This document shows, piece by piece, positions 13,305 to 27,379 of a stretch of 64,000 bases of DNA (position 1 is its first letter; each line of letters opens with the position of its first letter). The notes below the pieces were generated by a model. That model was not told where the DNA came from, made no database searches, and was given only the letters and a program-made list of their open reading frames with translations. This stretch comes from Pseudomonas capsici. GTDB lineage: Bacteria > Pseudomonadota > Gammaproteobacteria > Pseudomonadales > Pseudomonadaceae. The stretch lies in the NCBI RefSeq assembly GCF_017165765.1, contig NZ_JAFGZD010000007.1, positions 1 to 64,000 of the forward strand, given 5' to 3'. A program made the translations under genes and the position numbers.

Positions 13305-13949
13305 TCATGCCGTGCGGCGCAGTATCAGCAGATGGCGTTGGCCTTGGCAACCTGGAACGGTCAAGGCTTGTGCGCTATCGAGATGAAAGTCTGCCGGCAA
13401 TGCTACCAGTTCATCGGTCGGATGCAGCCCTTTCATTGCCAACCAACGTGTATCGGTGTCACCCATGTGGCGTGTCCACCCGGTAAAGTCTTCCAGACTG
13501 CTGAATGCCCGGGAAACGATCCCCGTGAACGGCACATCTGGCTGATACGCTTCTGCACGACTGTGGATAACTTCGAGATTGTCGAGTTTCAGCTCAAGTT
13601 TGACCTGAGTCTGGAACCGGGTTTTCTTGCCATTGCTGTCCAGCAGCGAAACCTTCATTTCCGGAAACATGATAGCCAGAGGAATGCCGGGCATTCCGCC
13701 ACCGCTACCAACGTCCAGCCAGCGTGGGCCTTCGATGAAGGGAACGACGCTCAGGCTGTCGAGCAAATGCCGCGAAACCATCTCGTCCGGATTGCGCACA
13801 GCCGTCAGGTTGTAGGCTTTGTTCCACTTTATCAACAGCTCGAGATAAGCCAGCAACTGGCCATGCTGTTTTTCACTCAGATCCACACCCAGTTCCCGGG
13901 CACCTGTGGATAATTCCTGAGCATGCTGCGGAGTGACCATAGAACTCAA
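13305..13949 (-). CDS. rsmG: 16S rRNA (guanine-527-N7)-methyltransferase RsmG
   Basis: This enzyme methylates G527 of 16S rRNA using SAM; its loss gives low-level streptomycin resistance in other bacteria. The 214-residue protein has the SAM motif [17 protein letters not shown] near 69 and [10 protein letters not shown] near 136. Its start overlaps the mnmG stop by four bases (ATGA), which suggests coupled translation. Two DnaA boxes lie within it (13562, 13905). Confidence 0.97.
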   Translation of the reverse strand: MSSMVTPQHAQELSTGARELGVDLSEKQHGQLLAYLELLIKWNKAYNLTAVRNPDEMVSRHLLDSLSVVPFIEGPRWLDVGSGGGMPGIPLAIMFPEMKVSLLDSNGKKTRFQTQVKLELKLDNLEVIHSRAEAYQPDVPFTGIVSRAFSSLEDFTGWTRHMGDTDTRWLAMKGLHPTDELVALPADFHLDSAQALTVPGCQGQRHLLILRRTA

Positions 13950-15838
13950 GCGCTTTGCTCCAACTGACGGCCCGCGCCGCGTTTTTTCAAGTGAATCATC
14001 AACAGGGAAATCGCTGCTGGCGTCACGCCGGGAATACGCGATGCCTGTCCCAGGGTCTCGGGACGAGTTATCCCCAGCTTGCTTTGAATCTCTTTCGACA
14101 AACCGGAAATCGTCGTGTAATCGATGTCTTCCGGCAGTTTTGTATCTTCGCTGGCCCGCAGACGGGCAATTTCATCCTGCTGACGCTCGATGTAACCGGC
14201 GTATTTGGTCTTGATCTCGACCTGCTCGGTGACTTGAGGATCGCTGCAACCCTGACCGGTCAGGGAAATCAGACTCGCATAATCGACTTCCGGGCGAGTC
14301 AGCAGGTTGAGCAGATTGTATTCGTGGGTCAGCGGCGTACCGAAGTGCGCAGCAATCGCATCGCCCTGCTCCGTGCCAGGCCGGACCCAGGTACTTTTCA
14401 GACGCTGTTCTTCCAGCGCGATGTTTTCACGCTTGGTGCAGAACGCTGCCCAGCGGGCATCGTCCACCAGACCCAGTTCACGACCTTTTTCCGTCAGACG
14501 CAAATCGGCGTTGTCTTCACGCAATATCAGGCGATATTCGGCACGGGATGTGAACATCCGGTAAGGCTCTTGAGTACCGAGGGTAATCAGGTCGTCGACC
14601 AGCACACCGATGTACGCCTCATCACGGCGCGGGCACCAGCTTTCCTTGCCCTGGGCACGGAGCGCAGCGTTGGTTCCGGCCAGCAGACCTTGTGCGCCGG
14701 CTTCTTCGTAGCCAGTGGTGCCGTTGATCTGACCTGCGAAAAACAGACCGCCGATGACTTTGGTTTCCAGGCTGTACTTCAGGTCACGCGGATCGAAGTA
14801 ATCGTATTCGATGGCATAACCGGGGCGAACGATGTGCGCGTTTTCCATACCGCGAATCGAGCGAACGATCTGCAGTTGCACATCGAATGGCAGCGAAGTG
14901 GAAATCCCGTTCGGATACAGCTCGTGGGTGGTCAGACCTTCCGGTTCGATGAAGACCTGATGGCTTTCCTTGTCGGCAAAGCGGTGGATCTTGTCTTCGA
15001 TCGAAGGGCAGTAACGCGGACCGATGCCTTCGATCACACCGGAATACATGGGTGAGCGATCAAGGTTGGACGCAATGATTTCGTGAGTCCGGGCATTGGT
15101 ATGCGTAATCCAGCAACTGACCTGCGCTGGATGCTGTTCCTTGGAGCCCAGGAACGACATGACCGGAATAGGCGTATCGCCCGGCTGTTCGGTCATCACT
15201 GAAAAATCCACCGAACGGCCATCGATGCGTGGCGGCGTTCCGGTTTTCAGGCGACCAACGCGCAGCGGCAGTTCACGTAACCGTTTTGCCAGAGCAATCG
15301 ACGGTGGATCTCCGGCACGGCCACCGGAATAGTTCTGCATCCCGATGTGGATAAGTCCGCCCAGGAACGTACCGGTGGTCAAGACCACTGAGTCGGCCAT
15401 GAAACGCAGGCCCATTTGCGTGACGACACCACGAACCTGGTCCTGCTCGACGATCAGGTCATCGCAGGCTTGTTGAAATATCCACAGGTTCGGCTGGTTT
15501 TCCAGAATTTCGCGAACGGCTGCCTTGTATAGAACGCGGTCTGCCTGGGCACGAGTCGCTCGTACCGCCGGACCTTTTCGGCTGTTCAATACGCGGAACT
15601 GGATGCCGCCTTTATCTGTAGCGGTTGCCATCGCACCGCCAAGGGCGTCGATTTCCTTGACCAGATGGCTTTTGCCAATACCGCCAATAGCCGGGTTACA
15701 GCTCATCTGACCGAGCGTTTCCACGTTGTGCGTCAGCAGGAGGGTTTTGACACCCATGCGTGCCGACGCCAGTGCGGCCTCGGTACCGGCATGACCGCCA
15801 CCGATGACGATCACTTCAAAACGGGAAGGGAAATCCAC
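13946..15838 (-). CDS. mnmG: tRNA uridine-5-carboxymethylaminomethyl modification enzyme MnmG (GidA)
   Basis: This is an FAD enzyme that, with MnmE, modifies the wobble uridine U34 of certain tRNAs. The start chosen is the GTG at 15838, preceded by ACGAGGTG. It gives [18 protein letters not shown] and 630 residues, the usual length; the longer frame from 15904 adds an unlikely tail. The dinucleotide-binding motif [13 protein letters not shown] lies near 11-23, and [17 protein letters not shown] near 370 is the GidA signature. It heads the mnmG-rsmG-parA-parB operon, next to an origin-like region. Confidence 0.98.
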   Translation of the reverse strand: MDFPSRFEVIVIGGGHAGTEAALASARMGVKTLLLTHNVETLGQMSCNPAIGGIGKSHLVKEIDALGGAMATATDKGGIQFRVLNSRKGPAVRATRAQADRVLYKAAVREILENQPNLWIFQQACDDLIVEQDQVRGVVTQMGLRFMADSVVLTTGTFLGGLIHIGMQNYSGGRAGDPPSIALAKRLRELPLRVGRLKTGTPPRIDGRSVDFSVMTEQPGDTPIPVMSFLGSKEQHPAQVSCWITHTNARTHEIIASNLDRSPMYSGVIEGIGPRYCPSIEDKIHRFADKESHQVFIEPEGLTTHELYPNGISTSLPFDVQLQIVRSIRGMENAHIVRPGYAIEYDYFDPRDLKYSLETKVIGGLFFAGQINGTTGYEEAGAQGLLAGTNAALRAQGKESWCPRRDEAYIGVLVDDLITLGTQEPYRMFTSRAEYRLILREDNADLRLTEKGRELGLVDDARWAAFCTKRENIALEEQRLKSTWVRPGTEQGDAIAAHFGTPLTHEYNLLNLLTRPEVDYASLISLTGQGCSDPQVTEQVEIKTKYAGYIERQQDEIARLRASEDTKLPEDIDYTTISGLSKEIQSKLGITRPETLGQASRIPGVTPAAISLLMIHLKKRGAGRQLEQSA

Positions 15839-15939
15839 CACGCACCTCGTGCCTGTTGTCGATGGGAAATTGGGATAGCTGACAAGTATAGGGAATACAC
15901 CCACCTGAAAGAAACCCGTTGCACAAAATTTAACCAGCT

Positions 15940-16337
15940 GTGGAAAACTGGCGGATAAAGAAATTAAAAAGGAAAGAAATCTTATAAAACCTTGTTTTTA
16001 TGTTTATTCTTATTGAGCATGCTTTCTGTGGATAAGGTTCTACAAGCCATATTAATCAATGTGTACAGAGATTCATAAGTCTGTGTTCATGTGCCAATGA
16101 GGCCTTGGGATAACCGTCTTGAGCCTGTGGATTAAATGATAACTTGTCCACAGACGGGTTTATCTTCAGCTTTCGACCCCAGTTATCAACTGAGCTCAGA
16201 AGCAGTTATTCACAGGGCTTAATTCAGATAAATCGCTTCCCGAAGGGACAATTCACAGGCTGCAGACACCGAGGATTGTGTTGTCTGAGCGACAGGCGGT
16301 AATGAATGGACACAGCAAGGCTTCTCTTTGTGGATAA
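15940..16337. other. Second origin-like region with DnaA boxes upstream of mnmG
   Basis: This 578-bp gap between mnmG and mnmE has no gene. It holds perfect DnaA boxes at 16027-16035 and 16329-16337. One-mismatch boxes lie at 15939 (TGTGGAAAA), 16126 (TGTGGATTA), 16144 (TTGTCCACA) and 16206 (TTATTCACA). An AT-rich tract at about 15951-16017 could unwind. Bases 16027-16221 align without net gaps to 20590-20784 in the dnaA upstream region. Pseudomonas is known to have two origin-active fragments in this part of the chromosome. Whether this one fires in the cell cannot be read from sequence. Confidence 0.72.
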
Positions 16338-16373
16338 GAGAGGCTGATAGGGAGGGCGTGATTCAGAAGGAGG

Positions 16374-16394
16374 AGCCCGGCATTGCACCGGGCT
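16374..16394 (-). terminator. Possible terminator after mnmE
   Basis: AGCCCGG and CCGGGCT pair around a seven-base loop 22 bp past the mnmE stop. The following minus-strand bases (CTCCTCCTTCTG) are pyrimidine-rich but lack a solid T-run. Confidence 0.5.
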
Positions 16395-16416
16395 GTTCAA
16401 GCGGTGTGGCCGGGGC

Positions 16417-17787
16417 TTATTTACCGATACAGAAGCTTGAGAAGATCCTGCCGAGCAGGTCGTCCGAGCTGAAAGCTCCGGTAATCTCTCCCAGCGCCTG
16501 CTGGGCCTGGCGCAGATCTTCGGCCAATAGCTCGCCAGCGCCCGCCAGTGTCAGTTGTGCACGGCCATGCTCGAGGAAGTCACTGGCATGACGCAGCGCT
16601 TCGAGGTGACGTCTGCGTGCGCTGAAACTGCTTTCCGAGGTCTGTTCATAACCCATGCAGGCTTTGAGATGTTCACGCAGCAGTTCCAGACCCTCGCCAC
16701 CGGCCTTGGCGCTGAGACTGATGGTGACATGGCCATCGGCGCTGGTTTCCAGACCAATCAGGTCACCACTCAGATCGGCTTTGTTACGGATCAGCGTAAC
16801 CTTCGCTGGATCAGGACGTTGCTCCAGGAATTCAGGCCATAACGCGAAAGGATCGGTTGCTTCCGGCGCAGTGGCGTCGACCACCAGCAAGATGCGGTCA
16901 GCCTCGCCAATGGCCTTGAGAGCACGCTGTACGCCGATTATTTCTACCTGGTCGTCGGTATCGCGCAAGCCGGCTGTATCCACAACATGCAGCGGCATGC
17001 CGTCTATGTGGATATGTTCGCGCAATACATCCCGTGTCGTGCCGGCAATCTCGGTGACAATCGCAGCCTCTCGACCCGCCAGGGCATTGAGCAGGCTGGA
17101 TTTACCCGCATTGGGGCGACCGGCGATCACGACTGTCATGCCGTCACGCAGCAATGCACCCTGCCCTGCTTCGCGCAGCACTGTGGATAACTCCTCACGG
17201 ACCTCATCAAGCATGCTCAGCACGTGGCCATCGGCAAGAAAGTCGATTTCCTCCTCGGGAAAGTCGATAGCGGCTTCCACATAGATTCGCAGGCTGATCA
17301 GCTTCTCGGTCAAGTTATCCACACGCTGGGAAAACACGCCCTGCAGAGAACGCAGGGCATTACGTGCAGCCTGTGCAGAACTGGCTTCGATCAGGTCCGC
17401 AATGGCTTCGGCCTGGGCAAGATCCAGCTTGTCGTTAAGGAAAGCCCGTTCGCTGAACTCCCCCGGCCGGGCCAGACGGCTGCCGAGCTGCAGGCAGCGC
17501 TGCAGCAACATATCCAGCACGATAGGGCCGCCATGGCCTTGAAGCTCCAGGACATCTTCACCGGTAAAGGAGTTGGGCCCCGGGAAATACAGTGCAATCC
17601 CTTCGTCGATGACCTGGCCTGTTTCATCCTCGAAAGGACCGTAGTGAGCAAATCGTGGTTTTGGCGTGCGTCCAATGATTGCCTGGGCAGCCTTGCCTGC
17701 CAAAGGCCCGGATATGCGCACGATGCCTACACCACCGCGACCTTGAGCGGTGGCGATGGCGGCGATGGTTTCACGAGGGACGTTCAT
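16417..17787 (-). CDS. mnmE: tRNA modification GTPase MnmE (TrmE)
   Basis: This is the GTPase partner of MnmG in U34 modification of tRNA. The start at 17787 ([19 protein letters not shown]) has AGGAG just upstream and gives 456 residues. The N-terminal folate-binding domain (about 1-118) precedes helices and a G domain with [15 protein letters not shown] near 223 and [10 protein letters not shown] near 270. The C-terminal motif FCIGK provides the catalytic cysteine region. Two DnaA boxes lie inside (17182, 17315). Confidence 0.98.
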   Translation of the reverse strand: MNVPRETIAAIATAQGRGGVGIVRISGPLAGKAAQAIIGRTPKPRFAHYGPFEDETGQVIDEGIALYFPGPNSFTGEDVLELQGHGGPIVLDMLLQRCLQLGSRLARPGEFSERAFLNDKLDLAQAEAIADLIEASSAQAARNALRSLQGVFSQRVDNLTEKLISLRIYVEAAIDFPEEEIDFLADGHVLSMLDEVREELSTVLREAGQGALLRDGMTVVIAGRPNAGKSSLLNALAGREAAIVTEIAGTTRDVLREHIHIDGMPLHVVDTAGLRDTDDQVEIIGVQRALKAIGEADRILLVVDATAPEATDPFALWPEFLEQRPDPAKVTLIRNKADLSGDLIGLETSADGHVTISLSAKAGGEGLELLREHLKACMGYEQTSESSFSARRRHLEALRHASDFLEHGRAQLTLAGAGELLAEDLRQAQQALGEITGAFSSDDLLGRIFSSFCIGK

Positions 17788-17817
17788 GGTCCGGCTCCTG
17801 GACAACTGACAGATAGC

Positions 17818-17842
17818 AAAACGCCCCACGAGGGGGCGCTTT
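17818..17842 (-). terminator. Intrinsic terminator between yidC and mnmE
   Basis: On the minus strand AAAGCGCCCC pairs with GGGGCGTTTT, followed by GC and AT-rich sequence, 24 bp past the yidC stop. It would lower read-through into mnmE. Confidence 0.6.
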
Positions 17843-17865
17843 GTAAAACTTGTTCACAGGTTAGA

Positions 17866-19551
17866 TCAAGCAGCAGCTTTGTTGGTAGATGCTTCGATCT
17901 TGCGAGTGATGTAGGCCTGCTGTGCAATCGACAGGGTGTTGTTCACAACCCAGTACAGAACCAGACCGGCAGGGAACCACAGGAAGAAGAACGTGAAGAT
18001 GATTGGCATCATTTTCATGACCTTGGCCTGCATCGGATCCGGCGGAGTCGGGTTCAGACGCTGCTGGATGAACATGGTCGCGCCCATGATGATCGGCAGG
18101 ATAAAGAACGGATCCTTGATCGACAGGTCAGTTATCCACAGTATCCATGGAGCCTGACGCATTTCCACGCTTTCCAGGAGTACCCAGTACAGTGCAAGGA
18201 AAACCGGCATCTGGACAAGAATCGGCAAGCATCCACCCAGCGGGTTGATCTTTTCTTTCTTGTACAGCTCCATCATTGCCTGGGACATTTTCTGGCGATC
18301 GTCGCCAAACTGTTCTTTCAGTGCAGTCAGCTTCGGACCTACGGCACGCATGCGCGCCATGGACTTGTAGCTGGCGGCCGACAGTGGGAAGAACAGGCCT
18401 TTGATCAGCATGGTCAGGAAAATGATCGACCAGCCCCAGTTACCCACAATGGAGTGGATATGTTGCAGCAGCCAGAAGATCGGCTGTGCAATGAACCAGA
18501 GAAAACCGTAGTCGACAGTCAGCTCCAGACCTGGGGATAACTCTTTGAGTACCGCCTGGCTTTTCGGACCTGCATACAAGGTGGCACTGGTTTCGCCTTT
18601 GGCACCGGCAGCAACCGATAGTGTCGGGCCAGTGAAACCGATGATGTAGTTGCCCTGGTTGTCTTTACGTGTCTGAACGGCATTGCTGTCGCCATGGCTT
18701 GGAATCCAGGCCGTCACGAAGTAATGCTGCAGCCATGCAACCCAGCCGCCTTGTACTGTTTCTTTCAGCGGAGCCTTGTCGATATCTTTCATCGACACTT
18801 TTTTGTACGGCTCTGCAGCTGTCCACAGGGCTGCACCCAGGTAGGTGGCAGTACCGGTGGCAGTGGTCGAAGACGGATCGGAACTGGCATCGCGCTTCAG
18901 TTGTGCAAACAGATTACCCGCCCATGGCTGAGCGCTCTGGTTATCCACAACGTAGGTGACAACCACATCGTACAGACCGCGCTTGAAGGTGAAGCGCTTG
19001 ATGTAGTTGACGCCGTTATCAGCGAATTTCAGTTCAACGACCAGATCGTTCTGGCCATCGTTCAGTTGATAAGTCTTCTGTGCAGACGAATAAACCGGAC
19101 GACCGGCAGCGCGTGCATCAGGTCCGTTGGTACCGGTCAGGCCGCTTTGTGCCAGAAAGGTACGTTCGCCACCGTTGTCGAATAGCTGAAATGGAACATC
19201 CGGACGGTCCTGACGACGTGGGTACAGTGGCAGACGAAGTTGAACCACGTCACCACCTACCGGATCGATCGCCAGATCGAGCACGTCAGTCTTGACCTGA
19301 ATCAGGTCCTTGCTCGGTGCGACCGGAGTTTCCAGAGGCGCTGCGACATTGGTCGGGGTAGCACTTGGAACATCGGCATTTGCAGAACCATTAGTACCAG
19401 CAGCCGTATCCGGTATAGCCGGTGCGGTTGTGCTGGCTGCAACATTCTGGGTCGGCATGGCAGCCTGGCCGTAGTCTTGGTTCCATTTCAGAACCCCGAC
19501 GTAGGTCACGATTGCCAGGGCGACGATCAGGATCGTGCGTTTAATATCCAT
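17866..19551 (-). CDS. yidC: Membrane protein insertase YidC (Oxa1 family)
   Basis: YidC inserts and folds inner-membrane proteins, alone or with SecYEG; Fo subunit c is a known client, which fits the nearby atp genes. The 561-residue protein has a first membrane segment at about 5-20. A large periplasmic domain (about 60-345) opens with a Ala/Thr/Pro-rich stretch. The conserved core has five membrane segments (from WLLQHIHSIVGNWGWSIIFL near 360 to WFPAGLVLYWVVNNTLSIAQQ near 525). It starts 2 bp after yidD. DnaA boxes lie at 18132 and 18941. Confidence 0.98.
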   Translation of the reverse strand: MDIKRTILIVALAIVTYVGVLKWNQDYGQAAMPTQNVAASTTAPAIPDTAAGTNGSANADVPSATPTNVAAPLETPVAPSKDLIQVKTDVLDLAIDPVGGDVVQLRLPLYPRRQDRPDVPFQLFDNGGERTFLAQSGLTGTNGPDARAAGRPVYSSAQKTYQLNDGQNDLVVELKFADNGVNYIKRFTFKRGLYDVVVTYVVDNQSAQPWAGNLFAQLKRDASSDPSSTTATGTATYLGAALWTAAEPYKKVSMKDIDKAPLKETVQGGWVAWLQHYFVTAWIPSHGDSNAVQTRKDNQGNYIIGFTGPTLSVAAGAKGETSATLYAGPKSQAVLKELSPGLELTVDYGFLWFIAQPIFWLLQHIHSIVGNWGWSIIFLTMLIKGLFFPLSAASYKSMARMRAVGPKLTALKEQFGDDRQKMSQAMMELYKKEKINPLGGCLPILVQMPVFLALYWVLLESVEMRQAPWILWITDLSIKDPFFILPIIMGATMFIQQRLNPTPPDPMQAKVMKMMPIIFTFFFLWFPAGLVLYWVVNNTLSIAQQAYITRKIEASTNKAAA

Positions 19552-19553
19552 GA

Positions 19554-19799
19554 TTACTCGGCCATCGAAGAAGAACGGGAGGTGGGGACAGGTGGAACCG
19601 GGTCATAACCACCGGGATTCCACGGATGACAGCGGCCCAAACGACGAAGTGTCAGCCAGCCGCCGCGTAAAACGCCATGATTATCGATGGCTTCATACGC
19701 ATAGCAGGAGCAACTGGGGTAGAAACGACAGTGACTGGCCATCAGCGGGCTAATGGCGTAGCGGTAAAACTGGATCGGAACGAGTGCCAGTTTACGCAT
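19554..19799 (-). CDS. yidD: Membrane protein insertion efficiency factor YidD
   Basis: This small protein is always found between rnpA and yidC and aids membrane protein insertion. The 81-residue sequence has the family motif [18 protein letters not shown] near 25-42 and the [15 protein letters not shown] block near 54. Its start overlaps the rnpA 3' end by 8 bases. Confidence 0.96.
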   Translation of the reverse strand: MRKLALVPIQFYRYAISPLMASHCRFYPSCSCYAYEAIDNHGVLRGGWLTLRRLGRCHPWNPGGYDPVPPVPTSRSSSMAE

Positions 19800-20196
19800 C
19801 TGGACTGTCTACCCCTGCAGTTTCGGGTTTTGTTTCCGGAGTGGGTCGGCTGCGTGCCAGACGTTTCCAGAGCTTGCCGAAATGCTGAATCAATTCCGGG
19901 TTTTCTATGTCACCCAGACCCTTACGCGCGACGATCACGATATCCCAACCGACCAGATTATCCTGGTGTTGGCGAAATGATTCGCGCATGAGGCGTTTCA
20001 AGCGGTTTCGCTCAACGGAGAGTTTTACGCTCTTTTTACCTATCACCAGCCCCAGACGGGGATGATCGAGGTCGTTGTTGCGCGCAAGGAGCAGGAGATT
20101 TTTCCCCGGAACCTTGCCGGTAGGGGAGTCAAAGACTGCCTTGAAATGCCGGGGAGTCAGCAAACGCTTTTCCCGACTGAAGTCTCGACTCACCAC
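19792..20196 (-). CDS. rnpA: Ribonuclease P protein component
   Basis: This is the protein subunit of RNase P, which matures tRNA 5' ends. The start is taken at the GTG at 20196 ([13 protein letters not shown]), or the GTG three bases on. The longer frame from 20289 would run back through rpmH and is rejected. At 134 residues it fits the family. The RNR motif [22 protein letters not shown] lies near 47-68. It follows rpmH by 13 bp and overlaps yidD. Confidence 0.93.
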   Translation of the reverse strand: MVSRDFSREKRLLTPRHFKAVFDSPTGKVPGKNLLLLARNNDLDHPRLGLVIGKKSVKLSVERNRLKRLMRESFRQHQDNLVGWDIVIVARKGLGDIENPELIQHFGKLWKRLARSRPTPETKPETAGVDSPDA

Positions 20197-20209
20197 CAGT
20201 GCCGATTTA

Positions 20210-20344
20210 TCAAACTGCCAGACGCTTACGGCCTTTGGCGCGACGACGCGACAGGACTGCACGGCCGTTCTTGGTGGCCATACGGGCACGGAAACCGTGG
20301 GTGCGGGCGCGCTTGATAGTGCTGGGTTGGAAAGTACGTTTCAT
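20210..20344 (-). CDS. rpmH: 50S ribosomal protein L34
   Basis: This very small, highly basic ribosomal protein has 44 residues. Translation of the minus strand from 20344 gives [20 protein letters not shown] and ends [12 protein letters not shown], as in all proteobacteria. It is the first gene of the rpmH-rnpA-yidD-yidC group, with a strong promoter upstream at 20405-20433. Confidence 0.98.
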
Positions 20345-20404
20345 GGCGTGTTACCTGGTTCGTCCACTACGGGCCGGAATGGCCCCCGTTTTAAGAGACC
20401 GGGG

Positions 20405-20433
20405 ATTCTAGAGAAAGCAAGCGTGCAGGTCAA
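20405..20433 (-). promoter_or_regulatory. Sigma-70 promoter of rpmH
   Basis: On the minus strand TTGACC and TAGAAT are 17 bp apart. They lie about 60 bp upstream of the rpmH start. Confidence 0.75.
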
Positions 20434-20520
20434 TTTCCAACCAGCTTTTCCTTTATCTGCTTCCTTACAGGTCATTCCGCATCTTTACAGCCTGACAGCT
20501 CAATCTGGAGGAAATCAGTT

Positions 20521-20862
20521 ATAGAAATAGAAAGAGGGAATATTTAAAGCTTTTTTGAAGAGCTTATAAAGGCTATGTACCTGATCTTCTGTGGATAACC
20601 AAGCCAAAGCCTTTAAAACCAATGTGTACAGGGGATCATAAGATTGTCGAGAAACAGTGTTCTGCCTGTGCTGTGACCTCGGAAAAGCTGTGTATGGAAT
20701 GCCTTGTTATCCACAGGCTGGTTATCCACAGAGTTTGGCGCCGACTTATGCAATGAGCTGAGACCAGTTTATCCACAGGGCTTATCCATCGACCGTCTGT
20801 CGACTTTTCGCGTAATAAAAGCCGACTTTCTCCTTGTTTGTGAGCAACCTACATGTGGATAA
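20521..20862. other. oriC: Replication origin oriC (rpmH-dnaA region)
   Basis: The gap of about 580 bp between rpmH and dnaA contains five perfect DnaA boxes: 20590-20598 and 20854-20862 as TGTGGATAA, and 20707-20715, 20722-20730 and 20769-20777 as TTATCCACA. A near match lies at 20782. An AT-rich stretch at 20521-20580 directly before the first box is a likely unwinding element. The position next to dnaA and the box cluster match the known Pseudomonas oriC. No protein gene is seen here. Confidence 0.92.
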
Positions 20863-20884
20863 GTCTGCGCCTGATCGTTACAAT
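20856..20884 (+). promoter_or_regulatory. Probable dnaA promoter overlapped by a DnaA box
   Basis: TACAAT at 20879-20884 is a good -10 element. The hexamer 17 bp upstream, TGGATA (20856-20861), lies inside the DnaA box 20854-20862. DnaA binding there would cover the -35 region, which suggests autorepression. The -35 match is weak. Confidence 0.5.
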
Positions 20885-20928
20885 GGCGGATGTTTTTGCC
20901 TTACCGGCTTTCGACTTAGGGGATATCC

Positions 20929-22458
20929 GTGTCAGTGGAACTTTGGCAGCAGTGCGTGGAGCTTTTGCGCGATGAGCTGCCTGCCCAGCAATTCAACACC
21001 TGGATCCGTCCGCTACAGGTCGAAGCCGAAGGCGACGAGTTGCGTGTATATGCACCGAACCGTTTCGTTCTCGATTGGGTAAACGAAAAGTACCTGAGCC
21101 GTCTGCTTGAGCTTCTGGGCGAGCATGGTCAGGGAATGGCGCCTGCCCTTTCCTTATTGATAGGCAGCAAGCGCAGCTCGGCACCGCGTGCGGCACCCAA
21201 TGCCCCACTGGCGGCTGCCGCTTCGCAAGCGTTGTCGGCCAATAATGTCAGCAGTGTCTCGACACCTGTCGCCGCTCCGGTGGTGGCTGCTCCTGCGCCG
21301 GCTCCTGCAGTACAGAGCGCCGAGACTCACGACGAGCCTTCGCGTGACAGTTTCGATCCGATGGCGGGTGCCAGTTCGCAACAGGCTCCGGCGCGTGCCG
21401 AGCAGCGTACTGTCCAGGTCGAGGGTGCACTCAAGCACACCAGCTACCTGAACCGCACATTCACCTTTGAAAACTTCGTCGAAGGTAAATCCAACCAGCT
21501 GGCCCGTGCTGCGGCCTGGCAGGTTGCGGATAACCCCAAGCATGGCTACAACCCGCTCTTCCTTTATGGCGGTGTCGGTCTGGGTAAGACTCACTTGATG
21601 CATGCTGTGGGTAACCATCTGCTCAAGAAGAACCCGAATGCGAAGGTTGTCTATCTGCACTCGGAGCGTTTCGTGGCCGACATGGTCAAGGCGCTGCAAC
21701 TGAACGCGATCAACGAGTTCAAGCGTTTCTATCGCTCGGTGGATGCCCTGCTGATCGACGACATTCAGTTCTTCGCCCGCAAGGAGCGTTCCCAGGAAGA
21801 GTTCTTCCACACCTTCAACGCTCTGCTCGAAGGTGGACAACAGGTCATTCTCACCAGTGACCGCTACCCCAAAGAGATCGAAGGCCTGGAAGAGCGTCTG
21901 AAATCCAGGTTTGGCTGGGGACTTACGGTGGCCGTCGAGCCGCCGGAGCTGGAAACCCGCGTTGCGATCCTGATGAAGAAAGCCGATCAGGCCAAGGTCG
22001 AATTACCTCATGATGCTGCATTCTTCATTGCGCAGCGCATTCGCTCCAATGTCCGTGAACTCGAAGGTGCACTCAAGCGAGTCATCGCTCACTCGCACTT
22101 CATGGGCCGGGATATCACGATCGAACTGATTCGTGAGTCTCTGAAAGATCTGTTGGCGTTGCAGGACAAGCTGGTGAGTGTGGATAACATTCAGCGCACT
22201 GTCGCCGAGTACTACAAGATCAAAATCTCCGACCTGTTGTCCAAGCGTCGCTCCCGTTCTGTTGCCCGCCCACGTCAGGTGGCAATGGCGCTTTCCAAGG
22301 AGCTGACGAACCACAGTCTTCCGGAAATCGGCGATGTATTCGGCGGTCGCGACCATACGACCGTTCTGCATGCATGCCGCAAGATCAACGAACTCAAGGA
22401 ATCCGACGCGGATATCCGCGAGGACTACAAGAACCTGCTGCGGACTCTGACTACATGA
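20929..22458 (+). CDS. dnaA: Chromosomal replication initiator DnaA
   Basis: DnaA binds the origin boxes and melts the DNA to start replication. The start is a GTG ([21 protein letters not shown]) with GGGGAT upstream. The 509-residue protein has four domains. They are an N-terminal helicase-contact domain (1-80), an Ala/Pro-rich linker (about 85-165), an AAA+ domain with [13 protein letters not shown] near 213 and [15 protein letters not shown] near 275, and the DNA-binding domain ending with [15 protein letters not shown]. It heads the dnaA-dnaN-recF-gyrB group. An internal DnaA box lies at 22179. Confidence 0.99.
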   Translation: MSVELWQQCVELLRDELPAQQFNTWIRPLQVEAEGDELRVYAPNRFVLDWVNEKYLSRLLELLGEHGQGMAPALSLLIGSKRSSAPRAAPNAPLAAAASQALSANNVSSVSTPVAAPVVAAPAPAPAVQSAETHDEPSRDSFDPMAGASSQQAPARAEQRTVQVEGALKHTSYLNRTFTFENFVEGKSNQLARAAAWQVADNPKHGYNPLFLYGGVGLGKTHLMHAVGNHLLKKNPNAKVVYLHSERFVADMVKALQLNAINEFKRFYRSVDALLIDDIQFFARKERSQEEFFHTFNALLEGGQQVILTSDRYPKEIEGLEERLKSRFGWGLTVAVEPPELETRVAILMKKADQAKVELPHDAAFFIAQRIRSNVRELEGALKRVIAHSHFMGRDITIELIRESLKDLLALQDKLVSVDNIQRTVAEYYKIKISDLLSKRRSRSVARPRQVAMALSKELTNHSLPEIGDVFGGRDHTTVLHACRKINELKESDADIREDYKNLLRTLTT

Positions 22459-22496
22459 TGACGCCAGTGCAGCTTATCAAGGCAAGGGACTAGACC

Positions 22497-23600
22497 ATGC
22501 ATTTCACCATTCAACGCGAAGCCCTGTTGAAACCCCTGCAATTGGTCGCCGGCGTGGTTGAACGCCGCCAGACCCTGCCGGTGCTATCCAATGTGCTCAT
22601 GGTCGTCGAAGGCCAGCAACTTTCCCTGACAGGTACCGACCTGGAAGTGGAACTGGTCGGTCGTGTCCAGCTCGAAGAGCCAGCCGAGCCCGGGGAGATC
22701 ACTGTCCCTGCGCGCAAGCTGATGGATATCTGCAAAAGCCTGCCGAACGATGTGCTGATCGACATCAAGGTCGATGACTCCAAAGTCGTAGTCAAGGCTG
22801 GTCGTAGCCGTTTCACCTTGTCCACATTGCCTGCCAATGACTTCCCGACTGTCGAAGAAGGTCCAGGCTCGCTGACGTTCGATCTGGTGCAAAGCAAGCT
22901 GCGCCGCCTGATCGAGCGCACCAGTTTTGCCATGGCTCAGCAGGATGTTCGTTACTACCTCAACGGCATGCTGCTCGAAGTCAGCGCTGGCGTCTTGCGC
23001 GCTGTCGCCACCGACGGTCACCGTCTGGCCATGTGCTCGATGTCTGCACAGATCGAACAAGCCGATCGTCATCAAGTGATCGTGCCACGTAAAGGTATTC
23101 TGGAAATGGCGCGTCTGCTCACCGAGCAGGACGGCATTGTCAGCATCGTATTGGGCCAGCACCACATCCGTGCCACGACCGGCGAGTTCACCTTCACCTC
23201 CAAGCTGGTAGACGGCAAATTCCCCGACTACGAGCGCGTACTGCCAAAAGGTGGTGACAAGCTGGTAGTGGGCGATCGTCAGGCATTGCGTGAAGCCTTC
23301 AGCCGTACTGCGATTCTGTCGAACGAAAAATACCGTGGCATCCGTCTGCAACTGGCCAACGGTCAATTGAAGATTCAGGCCAATAACCCTGAGCAGGAAG
23401 AAGCGGAAGAAGAGATCAGCGTAGAGTACAGCGGTGACTCACTGGAAATCGGTTTTAACGTGAGCTACCTGCTCGACGTGCTGGGTGTGATGACAACAGA
23501 ACAGGTACGCCTGATTCTGTCCGACTCCAACAGCAGCGCCCTGGTACAGGAGTCGGATAACGACGATTCCGCTTACGTTGTCATGCCGATGCGTTTGTAA
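22497..23600 (+). CDS. dnaN: DNA polymerase III beta sliding clamp
   Basis: This ring-shaped dimer keeps the replicative polymerase on DNA. The 367-residue protein starts MHFTIQREALLKPLQLVAGVVERRQTLPVLSN and ends with YVVMPMRL, the conserved clamp tail near the partner-binding pocket. It lies 38 bp after dnaA and 21 bp before recF. Confidence 0.99.
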   Translation: MHFTIQREALLKPLQLVAGVVERRQTLPVLSNVLMVVEGQQLSLTGTDLEVELVGRVQLEEPAEPGEITVPARKLMDICKSLPNDVLIDIKVDDSKVVVKAGRSRFTLSTLPANDFPTVEEGPGSLTFDLVQSKLRRLIERTSFAMAQQDVRYYLNGMLLEVSAGVLRAVATDGHRLAMCSMSAQIEQADRHQVIVPRKGILEMARLLTEQDGIVSIVLGQHHIRATTGEFTFTSKLVDGKFPDYERVLPKGGDKLVVGDRQALREAFSRTAILSNEKYRGIRLQLANGQLKIQANNPEQEEAEEEISVEYSGDSLEIGFNVSYLLDVLGVMTTEQVRLILSDSNSSALVQESDNDDSAYVVMPMRL

Positions 23601-23621
23601 CCCATGTTCAGCGCTATCTAG

Positions 23622-27147
<3,526 letters not shown>

Positions 27148-27171
27148 GGGTTGTTGTAGTGCTCTTCAAAT

Positions 27172-27199
27172 AAAAAGCCCGGCTTACGCCGGGCTTTTT
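27172..27199 (+). terminator. Intrinsic terminator after gyrB
   Basis: AAAAAGCCCGGC / GCCGGGCTTTTT pairs around a short loop 24 bp past the gyrB stop and is followed by ATTTTG. It is nearly symmetric and may work both ways. The rest of the gap to 27379 shows nothing clear. Confidence 0.93.
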
Positions 27200-27379
27200 A
27201 TTTTGTGCCAGTTAAGAAAATTTGCAGAATTCGCCCATTCTTAAAATTTTCTGGTTTCAGTAAATAAAAACTGTGTAGCCAGACAAAACTGAAATTTTCT
27301 CTGGAGCACAGCCGCAAGCGGATTTGGCTTATGCGGCACCCTTACTGTCACAGACTAGCCTCTGTCATCAACGCTTGTG

